Assembly (NCBI RefSeq): GCF_028369105.1
Contig: NZ_JAQNDO010000001.1
Span: 3,403,001-3,467,000 of the forward strand
DNA: 64,000 nucleotides
DNA from: Polyangium mundeleinium
GTDB taxonomy: Bacteria > Myxococcota_A > Polyangia > Polyangiales > Polyangiaceae
Direction of reading: 5' to 3'
Made by a program: the position numbers and the translations under genes. The notes beneath the pieces are model-generated. The model was not told where the DNA came from, did not search any database, and worked only from the letters and a program-made list of their open reading frames with translations. Each line of letters starts with the position of its first letter. The stretch's first letter is position 1. Shown here one piece after another: positions 49,101-60,144 of this stretch.

Positions 49101-50726
49101 ATGCTGGGATACGTCGCGATCGTCCTGCACGCACACCTGCCCTGGGTGCGCCACCCGGAGCACGCCCGCCCGCTCGAAGAGCGATGGCTGCACGAGGCGT
49201 TGTGGGAATCGTACCTGCCGCTGCTCGACGTGCTCGCGCGGCTCGAAGCGGACGGGATCGCGGCGCGGATCTCGGTGTCGGTGTCCCCGACGCTCGCGGC
49301 GATGCTTGCCGATCCGCTGCTTCGAGAGCGCTTCGTTCTGCACCTCGACAGGCTCGACAAACTCGCGGCGCAGGAAGAGCGACGGACGAGCGGTGACGCG
49401 GCGATGCGCCCGATCGTGGCGTTTTACCGGACGCGGATCGAGGCCACGCGCGCGGGCTGGGAGCGGATCTCGGGCGACGTGCTCGGTGCGCTCGCGGGCC
49501 ACGAAGATCGCGGCTCGATCGAGCTTCTGACGACGAGCGTGACGCACGCGTATCTGCCCGCGCTCACGCGTTCGAGTGCGCGCGCGCAGGTAAGACTCGG
49601 CCTGCGCGCATTCGAGGCCCTCGTGGGGCGAAGGCCGCGTGGGTTGTGGCTCCCCGAGTGTGGCTACGATCCCTCGCTCTTGCCGGAGCTCGCGGCGGCG
49701 GGCGTAGGGTACTCGGTGCTCGATGCGCACGGCCTCGAGCTCGCGTTGCCGCGACCTCCGCGGGGCGTGCTCGCGCCGATCCTCTCCTCCGCGGGCGTCG
49801 CGTTTTTCGGCCGTGATCCGTGCGCCTCGCGGGAAGTATGGTCCCGCGAGGCCGGATATCCGGGCCACCCGGACTATCGCGATTTCTACCGCGACGTCGG
49901 CTTTGATCTGCCGGAAGCCGCGCTTGCAGGGGAGATCGGCCCCGACGGCACGCGCCTCATGACGGGCCTCAAGTACCACCGCATCACGGGCCCGGGGCCT
50001 CATAAAGCGCTGTGGGATCCGGCCGCGGCCGAGGCGCGCGCGCGCGCGGATGCCACGCAGTTCGTGGCCGAGCGGGCCGCCGCGCTGCGCGCAGCACAAG
50101 GACGCGGCCCGCGGCCTGTCGTGGTGGCGCCGTACGATGCCGAGCTCTTTGGGCACTGGTGGTTCGAAGGTCCGATCTTCCTCGAACACGCACTGCGAGC
50201 GTTGCATCTCGCGGAGCGTGCAGGCGAGATCGCGCCCGTGACGCTTGGTGCTTACCTCGCGGCCGAGCCTTCGCTCACGGTGGCCGAGCCCTCGGCCTCG
50301 TCGTGGGGCGAGGGCGGCTTTGGCGAGGCGTGGCTCGGGCGCGCGCTCGATCCCGGCCGCACGGAGGGCATGTCGCCGGCGCACCTCGTGCGGCACGTGC
50401 GCCATGCAGAGCAGACCGTGCAGGGGCTCGTGCGGGGGCGGCGCGGCGCGGACGGGCCCGCTGGGCGCGCCCTCGATCAGGCGATCCGCGAGCTCGTGCT
50501 GCTCGAAGCGAGCGACTGGGGCTTCATGATCCGGCGCGGCGAGATGGCGGCATATGCGGCGGCGCGGGTGCGCGCGCACGCGAGCCGCGTGGATCGGCTT
50601 TGCAGGCTCGCGGGGCGCGACTGGATCGGCGAGAGCGAGGCGCGGTGGATCGAAGCGACGTGCGAGCGGACGCCGTTCCTCGCCGAGCTCCGAGGCGAGC
50701 GCTTGCGCGACGCGTTCGACGCGTGA
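49101..50726 (+). CDS. GH57 family 1,4-alpha-glucan branching enzyme-like protein
   Basis: 541 residues from ATG 49101, of the size and order of bacterial GH57 branching enzymes. Conserved blocks are 'HAHLPWVRHPE' (region 1), 'SVTHAYLPAL', 'GLWLPECGYDPS' with the catalytic nucleophile Glu, 'PYDAELFGHWWFEG' with the acid/base Asp, and 'MSPAHLVRHVRHAEQTV'. The C-terminal DUF1957-type helices ('LLEASDWGFMI') are present. It introduces alpha-1,6 branches in glycogen or acts as a related transglycosylase, in the cytosol. Gene starts 25 bp after hemC, so it may be read with the haem operon, although the functions are unrelated. Confidence 0.9.
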   Translation: MLGYVAIVLHAHLPWVRHPEHARPLEERWLHEALWESYLPLLDVLARLEADGIAARISVSVSPTLAAMLADPLLRERFVLHLDRLDKLAAQEERRTSGDAAMRPIVAFYRTRIEATRAGWERISGDVLGALAGHEDRGSIELLTTSVTHAYLPALTRSSARAQVRLGLRAFEALVGRRPRGLWLPECGYDPSLLPELAAAGVGYSVLDAHGLELALPRPPRGVLAPILSSAGVAFFGRDPCASREVWSREAGYPGHPDYRDFYRDVGFDLPEAALAGEIGPDGTRLMTGLKYHRITGPGPHKALWDPAAAEARARADATQFVAERAAALRAAQGRGPRPVVVAPYDAELFGHWWFEGPIFLEHALRALHLAERAGEIAPVTLGAYLAAEPSLTVAEPSASSWGEGGFGEAWLGRALDPGRTEGMSPAHLVRHVRHAEQTVQGLVRGRRGADGPAGRALDQAIRELVLLEASDWGFMIRRGEMAAYAAARVRAHASRVDRLCRLAGRDWIGESEARWIEATCERTPFLAELRGERLRDAFDA

Positions 50727-50768
50727 CGCCCGCATCTTGGGCCTTGTCGAGCTGCCCCTGGATCACGG

Positions 50769-51245
50769 ATGCTCCTCTTCGCGATGCGCGTTCGTTCGAG
50801 CTGGCCCCGTCTCGCATCTCTCTTGCCGTCGTGCTTCGCGCTCGCGTCGATCGCCTGCGGAAGTGATCTCTTCCACGCGACCGACTGGGCCACGCTCTGC
50901 GACACGAAACCGACCGCGAAGGGCTGCGCCGGGCAGGGCGGCGGTGGCGCAGGCGGCATGGGCGGCGCAGGTGGCGCGGGTGTAGCCGAGTCTTGCATCC
51001 CGTGCGCCAACCTCGCGAGCGCGCGCGTGGCGAAGCCTGACGACGTCCCGGTGTGTCCGAGCTCGGTCGACGTGCACGCACTGCTCGACCAGTGCCGGTG
51101 CGACGCGATGAGCGTCTGTTACCCGAGCTGCTCGCTCACACCTGCGTGCGGCAGCACCGCGGTGGACGTGGAGGCGTGCGACGCCTGCGTCGAGACCTCG
51201 TGCGGCCCGTATGTCCTCTCCTGCCTCGCGCAAACGGCTCCTTGA
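50769..51245 (+). CDS. Small Cys-rich lipoprotein
   Basis: 158 residues from ATG 50769; ATG 50784 is an equally good start, giving a basic N-terminus. A lipoprotein signal (FALASIACGS) and a Gly-rich spacer lead to a mature domain with about 13 cysteines ('CIPCANL', 'CRCDAMSVCYPSCSLTPACG', 'VEACDACVETSCG'). No known family recognised; the pattern fits disulfide-bonded surface proteins. It is followed 46 bp later by another Cys-rich lipoprotein in the same direction, suggesting related secretory roles. Confidence 0.65.
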   Translation: MLLFAMRVRSSWPRLASLLPSCFALASIACGSDLFHATDWATLCDTKPTAKGCAGQGGGGAGGMGGAGGAGVAESCIPCANLASARVAKPDDVPVCPSSVDVHALLDQCRCDAMSVCYPSCSLTPACGSTAVDVEACDACVETSCGPYVLSCLAQTAP

Positions 51246-51291
51246 GCGGCACGAGTTGACAGCGATCGCTGCGCGCGGAGACGATCGCTCC

Positions 51292-52335
51292 ATGCTTCGC
51301 TTCGATCGCCTCTTCGGGCTCGGTGTTGCTGGTCTCGTGTTCGCGGCTGCGTGCGGTGGCGGAGGGGAGGGGAGCTCCGCGTCAGCGTCGGGCGGCGGAT
51401 CGGAGCCCGTGTGCACGAGCGACGCGCAGTGCAGCGCGAGTGCTCCTTGCAAGATCGCCGCGTGTGTCGCGGGCGCCTGCGTCGAGACCCAGGCGCCCGA
51501 GGGCAAACTCGTCCTCGACGGCCTCGTCTCCGGGGATTGCAAACGCAAGCAATGCAAGGCCGACGGCACGATCGAGGAGGTCGTCGACGATACGGACAAC
51601 CCCGAGGACTACAACCCCTGCACGCTCGACACGTGCACGGCGGGCATGCCGAGCCACACACCGGATCTTGCGATGGAGACGATGCCGTGTGGCGCGAGCA
51701 GCGCGACGACGTGCTCGGCCGGTGTGTGCATCGGTTGCACCGAGCCGTCGCAGTGTCCGCAGGGTGGCGTCTGCCACGTGGCCGTGTGCAACCCCATGGG
51801 CATGACGAACGCGTGTGACCTTGTGTTCGACGTGGGTAAGGCGGTCGCAAACGAGGATCCCGGTGACTGCCTGCAAGCGGTTTGCGACATGAACGGCCTC
51901 GTCGTCCCAGCGCCCGCGCCGCTCGACGTGCCCCCGCCCGACGACAACGAATGCGATGTCGAGTCGTGTGGCGAAACCGGCGCGATCGTCCACACGCCGC
52001 AGGTCGACGACACTGCGTGCGGCGGATCCACCACGTGCAAGCCGAGCTCGTGTTCGGCGGGCGTGTGCGTGACGCAGATGCCCTTGCCAGGCACGGAGGT
52101 CGTCCTGGAGACGCAGGTGCCCGGCGATTGCCGCAGCACGGTGTGCGACGGCATGGGAGGCACGCTGGATCAGCCTGACGACGCGGACGTGCCGACCGAT
52201 CCGACTCCGGGCGACTGCACGATCCCCGTGTGCTCGGGCGGCACGCCGTCGACGGGCCCTGCGGTGCAGGGCACCCCGTGCATGAATGCGGGTGGCGCGC
52301 TCAGCATGTGTGATGCGAGTGGTAGCTGCATCTGA
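51292..52335 (+). CDS. Cys-rich repeat lipoprotein
   Basis: 347 residues from ATG 51292. Lipobox 'LVFAAACGG' is followed by a Gly/Ser linker. The mature protein is built of ~50-residue units with the pattern 'D...P..C....C.G......PQ.DDT.CG....C....C..GVCV' (e.g. 'NPCTLDTCTAGMPSHTPD', 'NECDVESCGETGAIVHTPQ', 'DCTIPVCSGGTPSTGP'). The units 'C.....C..G.......P...G..C......C..G.C' are typical of myxobacterial Cys-rich surface proteins of unknown role. Probably lipid-anchored at the surface. The last unit ends in 'MCDASGSCI'. Confidence 0.75.
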   Translation: MLRFDRLFGLGVAGLVFAAACGGGGEGSSASASGGGSEPVCTSDAQCSASAPCKIAACVAGACVETQAPEGKLVLDGLVSGDCKRKQCKADGTIEEVVDDTDNPEDYNPCTLDTCTAGMPSHTPDLAMETMPCGASSATTCSAGVCIGCTEPSQCPQGGVCHVAVCNPMGMTNACDLVFDVGKAVANEDPGDCLQAVCDMNGLVVPAPAPLDVPPPDDNECDVESCGETGAIVHTPQVDDTACGGSTTCKPSSCSAGVCVTQMPLPGTEVVLETQVPGDCRSTVCDGMGGTLDQPDDADVPTDPTPGDCTIPVCSGGTPSTGPAVQGTPCMNAGGALSMCDASGSCI

Positions 52336-52354
52336 CGTCGCGGACGCGACGTGG

Positions 52355-53218
52355 TCAGAACGTGACGCGAAGCCCCGCGGACGTGGGGCCCACGAGGAGG
52401 CGCAAGCTTGTTTGCGGCGCGGCCGGCGGGGTTGTGGAGGGCGCGCTGGGCGTGGTCTCGTCGCTCTTCACGGGCACGCGCTTGCTGCCGATCACCCACA
52501 GCGGCACGCCCACGCCGAGCGCCACGACGCCGGTGATCAGGATGCCGTAGCCCACGGCTTGTTGCGTCTCGTCGGAGCGCGTCTCGCAGATCGTGGGGCC
52601 GAACTGCGATTCGCAGTAGATCGGGATCTGGCTCACCGCCGTGCTCGCGATCGCCGAGCCTGCGAGCACGCCGACGATGCCCGCAGTCGTGGCCAGGATG
52701 CCGCCGACCATCATCGGCGTGCTCTTGCGCTCGTAACGCGGAGGCGCCGGCTGCGGCTCGCTGTAATAGGGGCCGTAGTACGGATATCCATACGGATAGC
52801 CTTGCTGCGGCGGGCCGTATCCGGGCGGAGGCGGACCGTACTCGCCGCCTTGCGGGGGCGGGCCGTATCCGGGCGGAGGCGGGCCATATCCCTGCGGATA
52901 GCCGTATCCCGCGGGCGGCGGCGGCGCGGGCGGAGGCGCTGCCGCGACCGTACCGGTCGGGGGCGGCGCACCGGGAGCAACCCCCGGCGCGCCAGGCGCG
53001 GGCGGAGGTGCGGCGAGCGGAGGCGCGGCGAGCTGCTCCGCGGGGGCCTGCGCCGTGCTCGGCGGAGGCGGCGGCTGCGGTGGCTGCGCGTGCGCCGCGG
53101 GGCCCACCGCGAGCAAGGAGAGGCCCAGCGCGGAGGCGGCGACACACGCGAGGGAAGCGCGCGCTCGGCGAGCCGCGGGCGTCGCGCGAAGAAGCTCCGG
53201 ATCCGGCAACGTGGGCAT
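52355..53218 (-). CDS. Secreted Pro/Gly/Tyr-rich envelope protein with two membrane helices
   Basis: 287 residues from the ATG at 53218, with AAAGGA ~9 nt upstream. Signal peptide to 'AAHAQ', then a long Pro-rich segment and a Gly-Tyr-Pro repeat region ('YGYPQGYGPPPPGYGPPPQ' style). After it come two hydrophobic helices ('MMVGGILATTAGIVGVLAGSAI' and 'GYGILITGVVALGVGVPLWVIG') flanking a Cys-containing loop. The end is 'LRLLVGPTSAGLRVTF'. The two-helix region and the ending resemble the protein at 62395-63420 ('LIVGPAHLGVRGTF'), so the two belong to one family. Likely envelope-located; function unknown. Confidence 0.7.
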   Translation of the reverse strand: MPTLPDPELLRATPAARRARASLACVAASALGLSLLAVGPAAHAQPPQPPPPPSTAQAPAEQLAAPPLAAPPPAPGAPGVAPGAPPPTGTVAAAPPPAPPPPAGYGYPQGYGPPPPGYGPPPQGGEYGPPPPGYGPPQQGYPYGYPYYGPYYSEPQPAPPRYERKSTPMMVGGILATTAGIVGVLAGSAIASTAVSQIPIYCESQFGPTICETRSDETQQAVGYGILITGVVALGVGVPLWVIGSKRVPVKSDETTPSAPSTTPPAAPQTSLRLLVGPTSAGLRVTF

Positions 53219-53348
53219 CGAGGACTGTCCTTTCGGCAGAAGCTATGGGCGAGGGGAATCGAGGCCCCGCAGGCTGCGCTCGCTTTTACGATAACGAAAA
53301 ACGAGATGCACGTGGCGCGTCAAGCGTGCTCCCGCGTCGAGGGTGCGA

Positions 53349-54200
53349 TCACTCGTAGGCATCCTCGGCGGGACGGCTCGGCGCCTTCGGCGCTGCGGGC
53401 TTGCTCGCACCGGTCTTCGTCGCGGCTTTGGACTTGTCCGTGGGGGGCGCCGTCGGGCTCGCGGCGGGCTTCGAGGCCGTCTCCTTCGCGGCAGGCGCTT
53501 CCTTCGCGGGCGCTTCCTTCGCGGCGGGTGGCTCTTCCACGGTCACCGTGGCGCTTGCCTTCGTGGGCGCATCGTCCGTGGGTTTCGGCGCCTCCGTCGG
53601 CGCGGCCTGGATCGGAGGCAGCGGCAGCGACGCGGGCCTCGTCTCCGGCTGCGCCTCAGGCTTCGGCGCGGGCTTCTTTTCCTGTGTGTTTGTGGCAGGT
53701 TTGTCCGGCGCAACCGTCGGGGACGGACCCCCTTGCCCGAGGTAGACGAGCACGAACGCGACGGCCACGAGGCCGAGGAGCACGAGCACCGCATGCTCCT
53801 TCTTCGGGCCTTTCTTCTTCGCGGGCTCGATCGCCTTGCTCGTGCTCTCCTCGTGCTCCTCCGTCGGCGTCGCCTCTGCGGCGCGTGAGATCGCCTTCGC
53901 GGGTCTCTTCTTTTCTGCCTTGCCCTCCGGCGTTTTCGTCTCGGGCGCTGTGCTCTTGCTCGTGACGGCGTCCGAGGTGTTTTTCGTGGCGGCCTTCGTG
54001 GCCTGGCGCGTCGCGGCGGGCGCGGCTACGCTCGAGGCGCGCGTGGCCTCCGTGGATTTCGTCTCGCTGGGGGCGGCCGACGAGGCCTGCGTCGGGCTGG
54101 CCGTCGGGGTCGGCTTGGAGACGGACGTGGAGACCGATGGGGAACGAGCGGCGCGCGCTCGGTGCTCCTTGCGCTGGGCACGGGAAAGCTTTTTGCTCAC
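53349..54200 (-). CDS. Lys/Ala/Pro-rich single-span membrane protein
   Basis: 283 residues from the ATG at 54200. A strongly basic, low-complexity N-terminus (~130 residues, Lys/Ala/Ser/Thr-rich) precedes one membrane helix ('AVLVLLGLVAVAFVLVYLG', residues ~137-155). A Pro/Ala/Glu-rich tail follows. No enzymatic motif is visible. The architecture resembles TonB-like or scaffold proteins with a cytosolic basic domain and a periplasmic extended tail, but no TonB C-terminal domain is seen. It is divergent from the str operon, sharing a 154-bp promoter region with rpsL. Confidence 0.65.
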   Translation of the reverse strand: MSKKLSRAQRKEHRARAARSPSVSTSVSKPTPTASPTQASSAAPSETKSTEATRASSVAAPAATRQATKAATKNTSDAVTSKSTAPETKTPEGKAEKKRPAKAISRAAEATPTEEHEESTSKAIEPAKKKGPKKEHAVLVLLGLVAVAFVLVYLGQGGPSPTVAPDKPATNTQEKKPAPKPEAQPETRPASLPLPPIQAAPTEAPKPTDDAPTKASATVTVEEPPAAKEAPAKEAPAAKETASKPAASPTAPPTDKSKAATKTGASKPAAPKAPSRPAEDAYE

Positions 54201-54293
54201 GATCCGACGCTAACCGAAGCGGGTTCGATCAGGCAAAACCTCGGATCCAGGGCAGGAAAAGCAACCTGGCTGGCAAGTCCGTTCTCGGACGGC

Positions 54294-54321
54294 TTGACAT
54301 GGCCCCTTCGCCGAGTATCCT
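54294..54321 (+). promoter_or_regulatory. Sigma-70-type promoter of the str (rpsL) operon
   Basis: TTGACA (54294-54299), a 16-nt spacer and TATCCT (54316-54321). The -35 is a perfect consensus and the -10 matches TATAAT at 4 of 6 positions. The predicted start lies ~25-30 nt upstream of the rpsL ATG. This is the best promoter match in the window, as expected for a ribosomal operon. Confidence 0.7.
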
Positions 54322-54354
54322 CCGCGTCCCCCGATTCCGGGTAGACGAACCACC

Positions 54355-54753
54355 ATGCCGACCATCAGCCAGCTCATCCGAAACGGCCGCGAAGCCGCTC
54401 GTTACAAGACGGCCTCTCCGGCGCTCAAGTCCTGCCCGCAGCGGCGTGGCGTGTGCGTCCGCGTGTACACCACGACGCCGAAGAAGCCGAACTCGGCCCT
54501 CCGCAAGGTGTGTCGCGTGCGCCTCACCAACCAGATGGAGGTCACGAGCTACATCCCGGGCGAGGGGCACAACCTGCAGGAGCACTCGGTCGTGCTCATC
54601 CGCGGGGGTCGCGTGAAGGATCTGCCGGGCGTTCGTTACCACGTCGTGCGTGGCACGCTCGACGCTTCGGGCGCCGCAGGGCCGAGCTCGACCAACAAGG
54701 CGACCCGCAACCGCAAGCGCTCGAAGTACGGCGTGAAGCGTCCGAAGAGCTGA
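54355..54753 (+). CDS. rpsL: 30S ribosomal protein S12
   Basis: 132 residues. The sequence carries the S12 decoding-centre motifs '[21 protein letters not shown]' (the Lys of TPKKPNSA is the classical streptomycin-resistance site, wild type here) and '[33 protein letters not shown]'. The C-terminus has a short extra loop ('[11 protein letters not shown]') before '[11 protein letters not shown]', making it about 8 residues longer than E. coli S12. First gene of the str operon, with a strong promoter upstream. Confidence 0.98.
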   Translation: MPTISQLIRNGREAARYKTASPALKSCPQRRGVCVRVYTTTPKKPNSALRKVCRVRLTNQMEVTSYIPGEGHNLQEHSVVLIRGGRVKDLPGVRYHVVRGTLDASGAAGPSSTNKATRNRKRSKYGVKRPKS

Positions 54754-54799
54754 GCCGAGCTCGCTCTCCCCCGATCACAGTCCGCCAGAAGGAAGCACC

Positions 54800-55270
54800 A
54801 TGCCTCGTCGACGTGAAGTTCCGAAGCGCAGAATCATTCCGGATCCGAAGTTCAAGGACAAGCTCGTCGCCAAGTTCACCAACTCGCTCATGTTGAGCGG
54901 GAAGAAGGCGACGGCGGAGAGCATCCTCTACGGAGCGTTCGACGTCATTCGCGACCGCTTCAAGGAGGAGCCCATCGAGGTCTTCCGGAAGGCGCTCGAC
55001 AACGTCAAGCCGAAGCTCGAGGTGAAGAGCCGGCGCGTTGGCGGCGCGACGTATCAGGTCCCGGTCGAGGTTCGGCCGGAGCGTCGCGTGGCCCTGGCGA
55101 TGCGCTGGCTCGTGACGTACTCGCGTTCGCGCGGCGAGAAGACGATGCGCGAGCGCCTCGCGGCGGAGCTCATCGACGCGGCGCAGAACCGCGGCAACGC
55201 CGTGAAGAAGAAGGACGACACGCACAAGATGGCGGAGGCGAACAAGGCCTTCGCGCACTACCGCTGGTGA
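54800..55270 (+). CDS. rpsG: 30S ribosomal protein S7
   Basis: 156 residues, a standard S7. Start '[18 protein letters not shown]', then '[20 protein letters not shown]' and '[28 protein letters not shown]', ending '[14 protein letters not shown]'. S7 nucleates the 30S head by binding 16S rRNA and in E. coli also represses the str operon mRNA. It is 46 bp downstream of rpsL, and is followed by a 291-bp gap with two large hairpins before fusA. Confidence 0.98.
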   Translation: MPRRREVPKRRIIPDPKFKDKLVAKFTNSLMLSGKKATAESILYGAFDVIRDRFKEEPIEVFRKALDNVKPKLEVKSRRVGGATYQVPVEVRPERRVALAMRWLVTYSRSRGEKTMRERLAAELIDAAQNRGNAVKKKDDTHKMAEANKAFAHYRW

Positions 55271-55361
55271 TCGTTCGGACCTAGAGCGGTCGGACACGGC
55301 AGGAGATACGTCGAGCGAGATGGCGAAGGCGACATAAGGATCGGGTTACGTGCTCGAACAT

Positions 55362-55382
55362 GGCGGCGCGAAGCGCGCCGCC
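55362..55382 (+). promoter_or_regulatory. Hairpin 1 in the rpsG-fusA leader
   Basis: Perfect 9-bp stem GGCGGCGCG / CGCGCCGCC with a 3-nt loop, 91 bp after the rpsG stop. No U-tract follows, so it is more likely an mRNA-processing or attenuation structure than a full terminator. Confidence 0.55.
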
Positions 55383-55384
55383 AA

Positions 55385-55467
55385 CGAACGTACCCCGACA
55401 CCCTCTCCAGGTTCTCGAAGCACGCCAAACGGAGGCGGGCAGGGCTGGAGAGGGTGTCGTGCGTTCG
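55385..55467 (+). promoter_or_regulatory. Hairpin 2 in the rpsG-fusA leader (long inverted repeat)
   Basis: CGACACCCTCTCCAG (55396-55410) pairs perfectly with CTGGAGAGGGTGTCG (55445-55459), a 15-bp stem. An outer 6-bp stem CGAACG (55385-55390) / CGTTCG (55462-55467) extends it. The 34-nt loop is long. It lies 95 bp before the fusA start. It may control transcription or stability between rpsG and fusA. Strand shown is the operon direction. Confidence 0.6.
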
Positions 55468-55561
55468 GGGTTCGAAGCGACGAACGGCGACGCAAACGAG
55501 ACCGAGCAACCGACACCGACGCCCGACATCAGCAGAGACAAACCGACCGCAGGAGGAAGCA

Positions 55562-57676
55562 GTGGCCCGCGAATACAGCCTGGAGCGCACGAGAAACATC
55601 GGGATCATGGCCCACATCGATGCGGGCAAGACCACGGTGACCGAGCGCATCCTCTATTACACGGGCGTCAACTACAAGCTGGGCGAGGTCCACGAGGGCG
55701 CTGCGACCATGGACTGGATGGTCCAGGAGCAGGAGCGCGGGATCACGATCACGGCTGCGGCGACGAACTGCTTCTGGGAGCCGAAGGAAGGCCCGAACGC
55801 GGGGAACCGGCACCGCATCAACATCATCGACACGCCCGGCCACGTGGACTTCACGATCGAGGTCGAGCGCAGCTTGCGCGTGCTCGACGGCGCGGTCGCG
55901 GTGTTCGACGGCGGCAACGGCGTCGAGCCGCAAAGCGAGACGGTCTGGCGTCAGGCGGACAAGTACCGGGTCCCGCGGATCGCGTTCATCAACAAGATGG
56001 ACAAGATCGGCGCGGACTTCGACATGTGCGTCGACTCGATGAAGGACCGGCTCGGCACGAACGCGGTGGCGGTGCACTACCCGCTCGGCGCGGAGGACAA
56101 GTTCCGCGGCGTCATCGACATCGTCCGCATGCGTGCGGCTGTCTTCGACGACGAGACGAAGGGCGCCGAGTACAAGTGGGAACCCATCCCTGCGGATCTT
56201 GTGGCGAAGTGTCGGGAGCTGCGGGAACGCCTCATCGAGGCGTGCGCGGATGCGAGCGACGCGGTGATGGAGAAGTTCGTCGCCGGCGACATCGCGTCGA
56301 TCACCGAGGAAGAGATCTACGCGGCGATTCGCGCGGGCACGCTGAACTTCAAGCTCGTCCCGGTGCTCTGCGGCTCGGCGTTCAAGAACAAGGGCATCCA
56401 GCTCTTGCTCGATGCCATCATCCAACTCCTGCCTTCGCCGGTCGACATCCCGCCGGTGCAGGGCACGGATCCGGACAAGAAGGACAAGGTGGTGACGCGC
56501 AAGGCGGCGGACAACGAGCCGTTCGCCGCGCTCGCGTTCAAGGTGATGAACGATCCCTTCGGCCACCTCACGTACTTCCGGGTCTACTCGGGCACGGTCG
56601 AGAGCGGTTCGAGCGTCCTCAACTCGACCCGCGGCAAGCGCGAGCGTTTCGGGCGCATCCTGCGCATGCACGCGAACAAGCGTGAAGAGGTCAAGACCTG
56701 CTACGCCGGCAACATCTACGCGGCGGTGGGTCTACGCGACACGCGTACGGGTGACACGCTCTGCGAGGAGAAGCACCCGGTCGTCCTCGAGCGGATGGAG
56801 TTTCCGGACCCGGTCATCTCCATCGCGATCGAGCCGAAGACCAAGGCAGATCTCGACAAGCTCGGCGTGTCGCTCCAGAAGCTCATGTTTGAGGATCCGT
56901 CTTTCCGGACGTTCACGAACGAGGAGACCGGGCAGACGATCATCGCCGGCATGGGCGAGCTGCACCTCGAGATCATCGTCGACCGCCTGAAGCGCGAGTT
57001 CAAGGTCGACGCCAACGTCGGCAAGCCCGAGGTCGCCTATCGCGAGACGGTGATGCGCAAGGTCACCGACGTCGAGGGCCGGTTCGTCCGGCAGACCGGC
57101 GGGCACGGTCAATATGGTCACGTCGTGATCGATCTCGGCCCTGCGCCGCGCGGCGCTGGGTTCGTCTTCGTCAACGACATCACTGGCGGCATCATCCCCA
57201 AGGAGTTCATCCCCTCCGCGGAGAAGGGGATTCGAGACGCGCTCGGGCGCGGGGTGCTCGCTGGTTATCCGGTGGTGGACGTCGAGGTGCGGCTGCACTT
57301 CGGCAGCTACCACGAGGTCGACTCGTCGGGCCCCGCCTTCGAGGTGGCTGGCTCGATTGCGTTCCAGGAGGCGGCCAAGCGCGCGGGCCTCGTGCTCCTG
57401 GAGCCGGTCATGTCGGTCGAGGTGGTTTGCCCGGAGCAATACCTCGGCGACGTCATCGGCGACCTGAACAGCCGTCGCGGGCGGATTCTCGACATGGGGC
57501 AGCGGGGAAATGCGCGCGTCGTGCGCGCGGAGGTTCCGCTCGCCTCGATGTTCGGCTACGCGACGGACGTGCGTTCGAAGACGCAGGGCCGCGCGACGCA
57601 CACGATGCAGATTTCGAATTACGCACCAGTCCCGGTCGCGATCCAGGAAGAGATCGTCGCCAAGCAGCGAGGTTAG
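55562..57676 (+). CDS. fusA: Translation elongation factor G
   Basis: 704 residues from GTG 55562, chosen because EF-G begins '[24 protein letters not shown]' and an AGGAGGAAGCA site lies just upstream; the longer in-frame extension covers the leader hairpins. The GTPase motifs are G1 'AHIDAGKTT', G2/switch I '[10 protein letters not shown]', G3 'DTPGHVDF' and G4 'NKMDK'. Domains II-V are intact, including '[14 protein letters not shown]' and the C-terminal '[18 protein letters not shown]'. It drives ribosomal translocation. The tuf gene starts 3 bp after the stop. Confidence 0.97.
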   Translation: MAREYSLERTRNIGIMAHIDAGKTTVTERILYYTGVNYKLGEVHEGAATMDWMVQEQERGITITAAATNCFWEPKEGPNAGNRHRINIIDTPGHVDFTIEVERSLRVLDGAVAVFDGGNGVEPQSETVWRQADKYRVPRIAFINKMDKIGADFDMCVDSMKDRLGTNAVAVHYPLGAEDKFRGVIDIVRMRAAVFDDETKGAEYKWEPIPADLVAKCRELRERLIEACADASDAVMEKFVAGDIASITEEEIYAAIRAGTLNFKLVPVLCGSAFKNKGIQLLLDAIIQLLPSPVDIPPVQGTDPDKKDKVVTRKAADNEPFAALAFKVMNDPFGHLTYFRVYSGTVESGSSVLNSTRGKRERFGRILRMHANKREEVKTCYAGNIYAAVGLRDTRTGDTLCEEKHPVVLERMEFPDPVISIAIEPKTKADLDKLGVSLQKLMFEDPSFRTFTNEETGQTIIAGMGELHLEIIVDRLKREFKVDANVGKPEVAYRETVMRKVTDVEGRFVRQTGGHGQYGHVVIDLGPAPRGAGFVFVNDITGGIIPKEFIPSAEKGIRDALGRGVLAGYPVVDVEVRLHFGSYHEVDSSGPAFEVAGSIAFQEAAKRAGLVLLEPVMSVEVVCPEQYLGDVIGDLNSRRGRILDMGQRGNARVVRAEVPLASMFGYATDVRSKTQGRATHTMQISNYAPVPVAIQEEIVAKQRG

Positions 57677-57679
57677 GCA

Positions 57680-58870
<1,191 letters not shown>

Positions 58871-58885
58871 GGAAGAAGCAGCGTC

Positions 58886-59197
<312 letters not shown>

Positions 59198-59206
59198 GAG
59201 CGCGCC

Positions 59207-59830
59207 ATGAAAGTCAACGTCTACAACCTCAAGCGGGAGCAGGTCGGCGAGATCGACCTTTCGGACGAGGTCTTCGGCGCCGAGGTCAAGGAGCAGCTCT
59301 TCTACGAGGTCGTCAAGGCCCAGCTCGCCTCGCGGCGCGCGGGCACCAAGGCCACGAAGGAGCGCAGCGCGGTCGCTGGCTCGACGAAGAAGCTCTACCG
59401 CCAGAAGGGCACGGGCCGCGCTCGTCAGGGCTCGATCCGCGCTCCGCACCACGCGGGCGGCGGCGCCGCGCACGCGCTCGAGCCGCAGGACTGGTCCTAC
59501 CGTCCGCCGCGCAAGGTGCGCATCGGCGCGCTGAAGAGCGCGCTCTCCCTGTACGCCAAGGAGGGTCGTCTCATCGTCCTCGACAGCCTCGAGCTGCCCG
59601 AGATCAAGACGAAGGCGATCGTCGACGCGCTCGGGGCCCTGCAGGCGGGCAAGAAGTCGCTCGTCGTCGACAGCGCCTCGAATGAGAAGCTGGTGAAGTC
59701 GATCCGCAACCTCGACGCACACCAGTTCTTGCCGCCGGAGGGCGTCAACGTGTACGACCTCCTCCGCCACGACCACCTCGTCGTCTCGAAAGAGGCGGCC
59801 AAAGCGCTCGAAGCGCGCTGCCTTCGGTAG
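59207..59830 (+). CDS. rplD: 50S ribosomal protein L4
   Basis: 207 residues. Recognised by 'LFYEVVKAQLASRRAGTKATKERSAVAGSTKKLYRQKGTGRARQGSIRAPHHAGGGAAHALEPQDWSYRPPRKVRIGALKSALS' (read in parts): the 'KGTGRARQGS..AP...GGG' loop is the exit-tunnel extension where macrolide resistance mutations arise. C-terminal 'LLRHDHLVVSKEAAKALEARCL' is typical. It is a 50S tunnel protein and S10-operon regulator in E. coli. Follows rpsJ directly, without rplC. Confidence 0.97.
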   Translation: MKVNVYNLKREQVGEIDLSDEVFGAEVKEQLFYEVVKAQLASRRAGTKATKERSAVAGSTKKLYRQKGTGRARQGSIRAPHHAGGGAAHALEPQDWSYRPPRKVRIGALKSALSLYAKEGRLIVLDSLELPEIKTKAIVDALGALQAGKKSLVVDSASNEKLVKSIRNLDAHQFLPPEGVNVYDLLRHDHLVVSKEAAKALEARCLR

Positions 59831-59841
59831 AGGAACACGCC

Positions 59842-60141
59842 ATGCAGCCCGAGCACATCATCCGTCGGCCGATCATCCTCACCGAGAAGTCGGCCCGGCT
59901 CCGCGAAGATAGCAACAAGGTCATCTTCGAGGTGCGCCGCGACGCGAACAAGATCCAGATCAAGGACGCGATCCAGGCGCTCTTCAAGGTCGGCGTGGTC
60001 GAAGTGAACACGCTCGTCATGCGCGGCAAAGACAAGCGCATGGGGCGCGGCTACGCAAAGCTGCACAACTGGAAGAAGGCGATCGTCACCCTCAAGCCGG
60101 GCGACCAGATCCAGTTCTTCGACGAGGAGAAGTCGGAGTAA
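59842..60141 (+). CDS. rplW: 50S ribosomal protein L23
   Basis: 99 residues. Matches L23: 'IRRPIILTEKSARLREDSNKVIFEVRRDANKIQIKDAIQALFKVGVVEVNTLVMRGKDKRMGRGYAKLHNWKKAIVTLKPGDQIQFFDEE' (read in parts). L23 lies at the tunnel exit and docks trigger factor and SRP. Located 11 bp after rplD and 3 bp before rplB, matching the canonical S10 order apart from the missing rplC. Confidence 0.97.
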   Translation: MQPEHIIRRPIILTEKSARLREDSNKVIFEVRRDANKIQIKDAIQALFKVGVVEVNTLVMRGKDKRMGRGYAKLHNWKKAIVTLKPGDQIQFFDEEKSE

Positions 60142-60144
60142 GCC

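Noticed and set aside
59198-59206. Hidden rplC (L3) between rpsJ and rplD
   Set aside because: The gap is 9 bp and the flanking ORFs are complete, so L3 cannot be encoded here.
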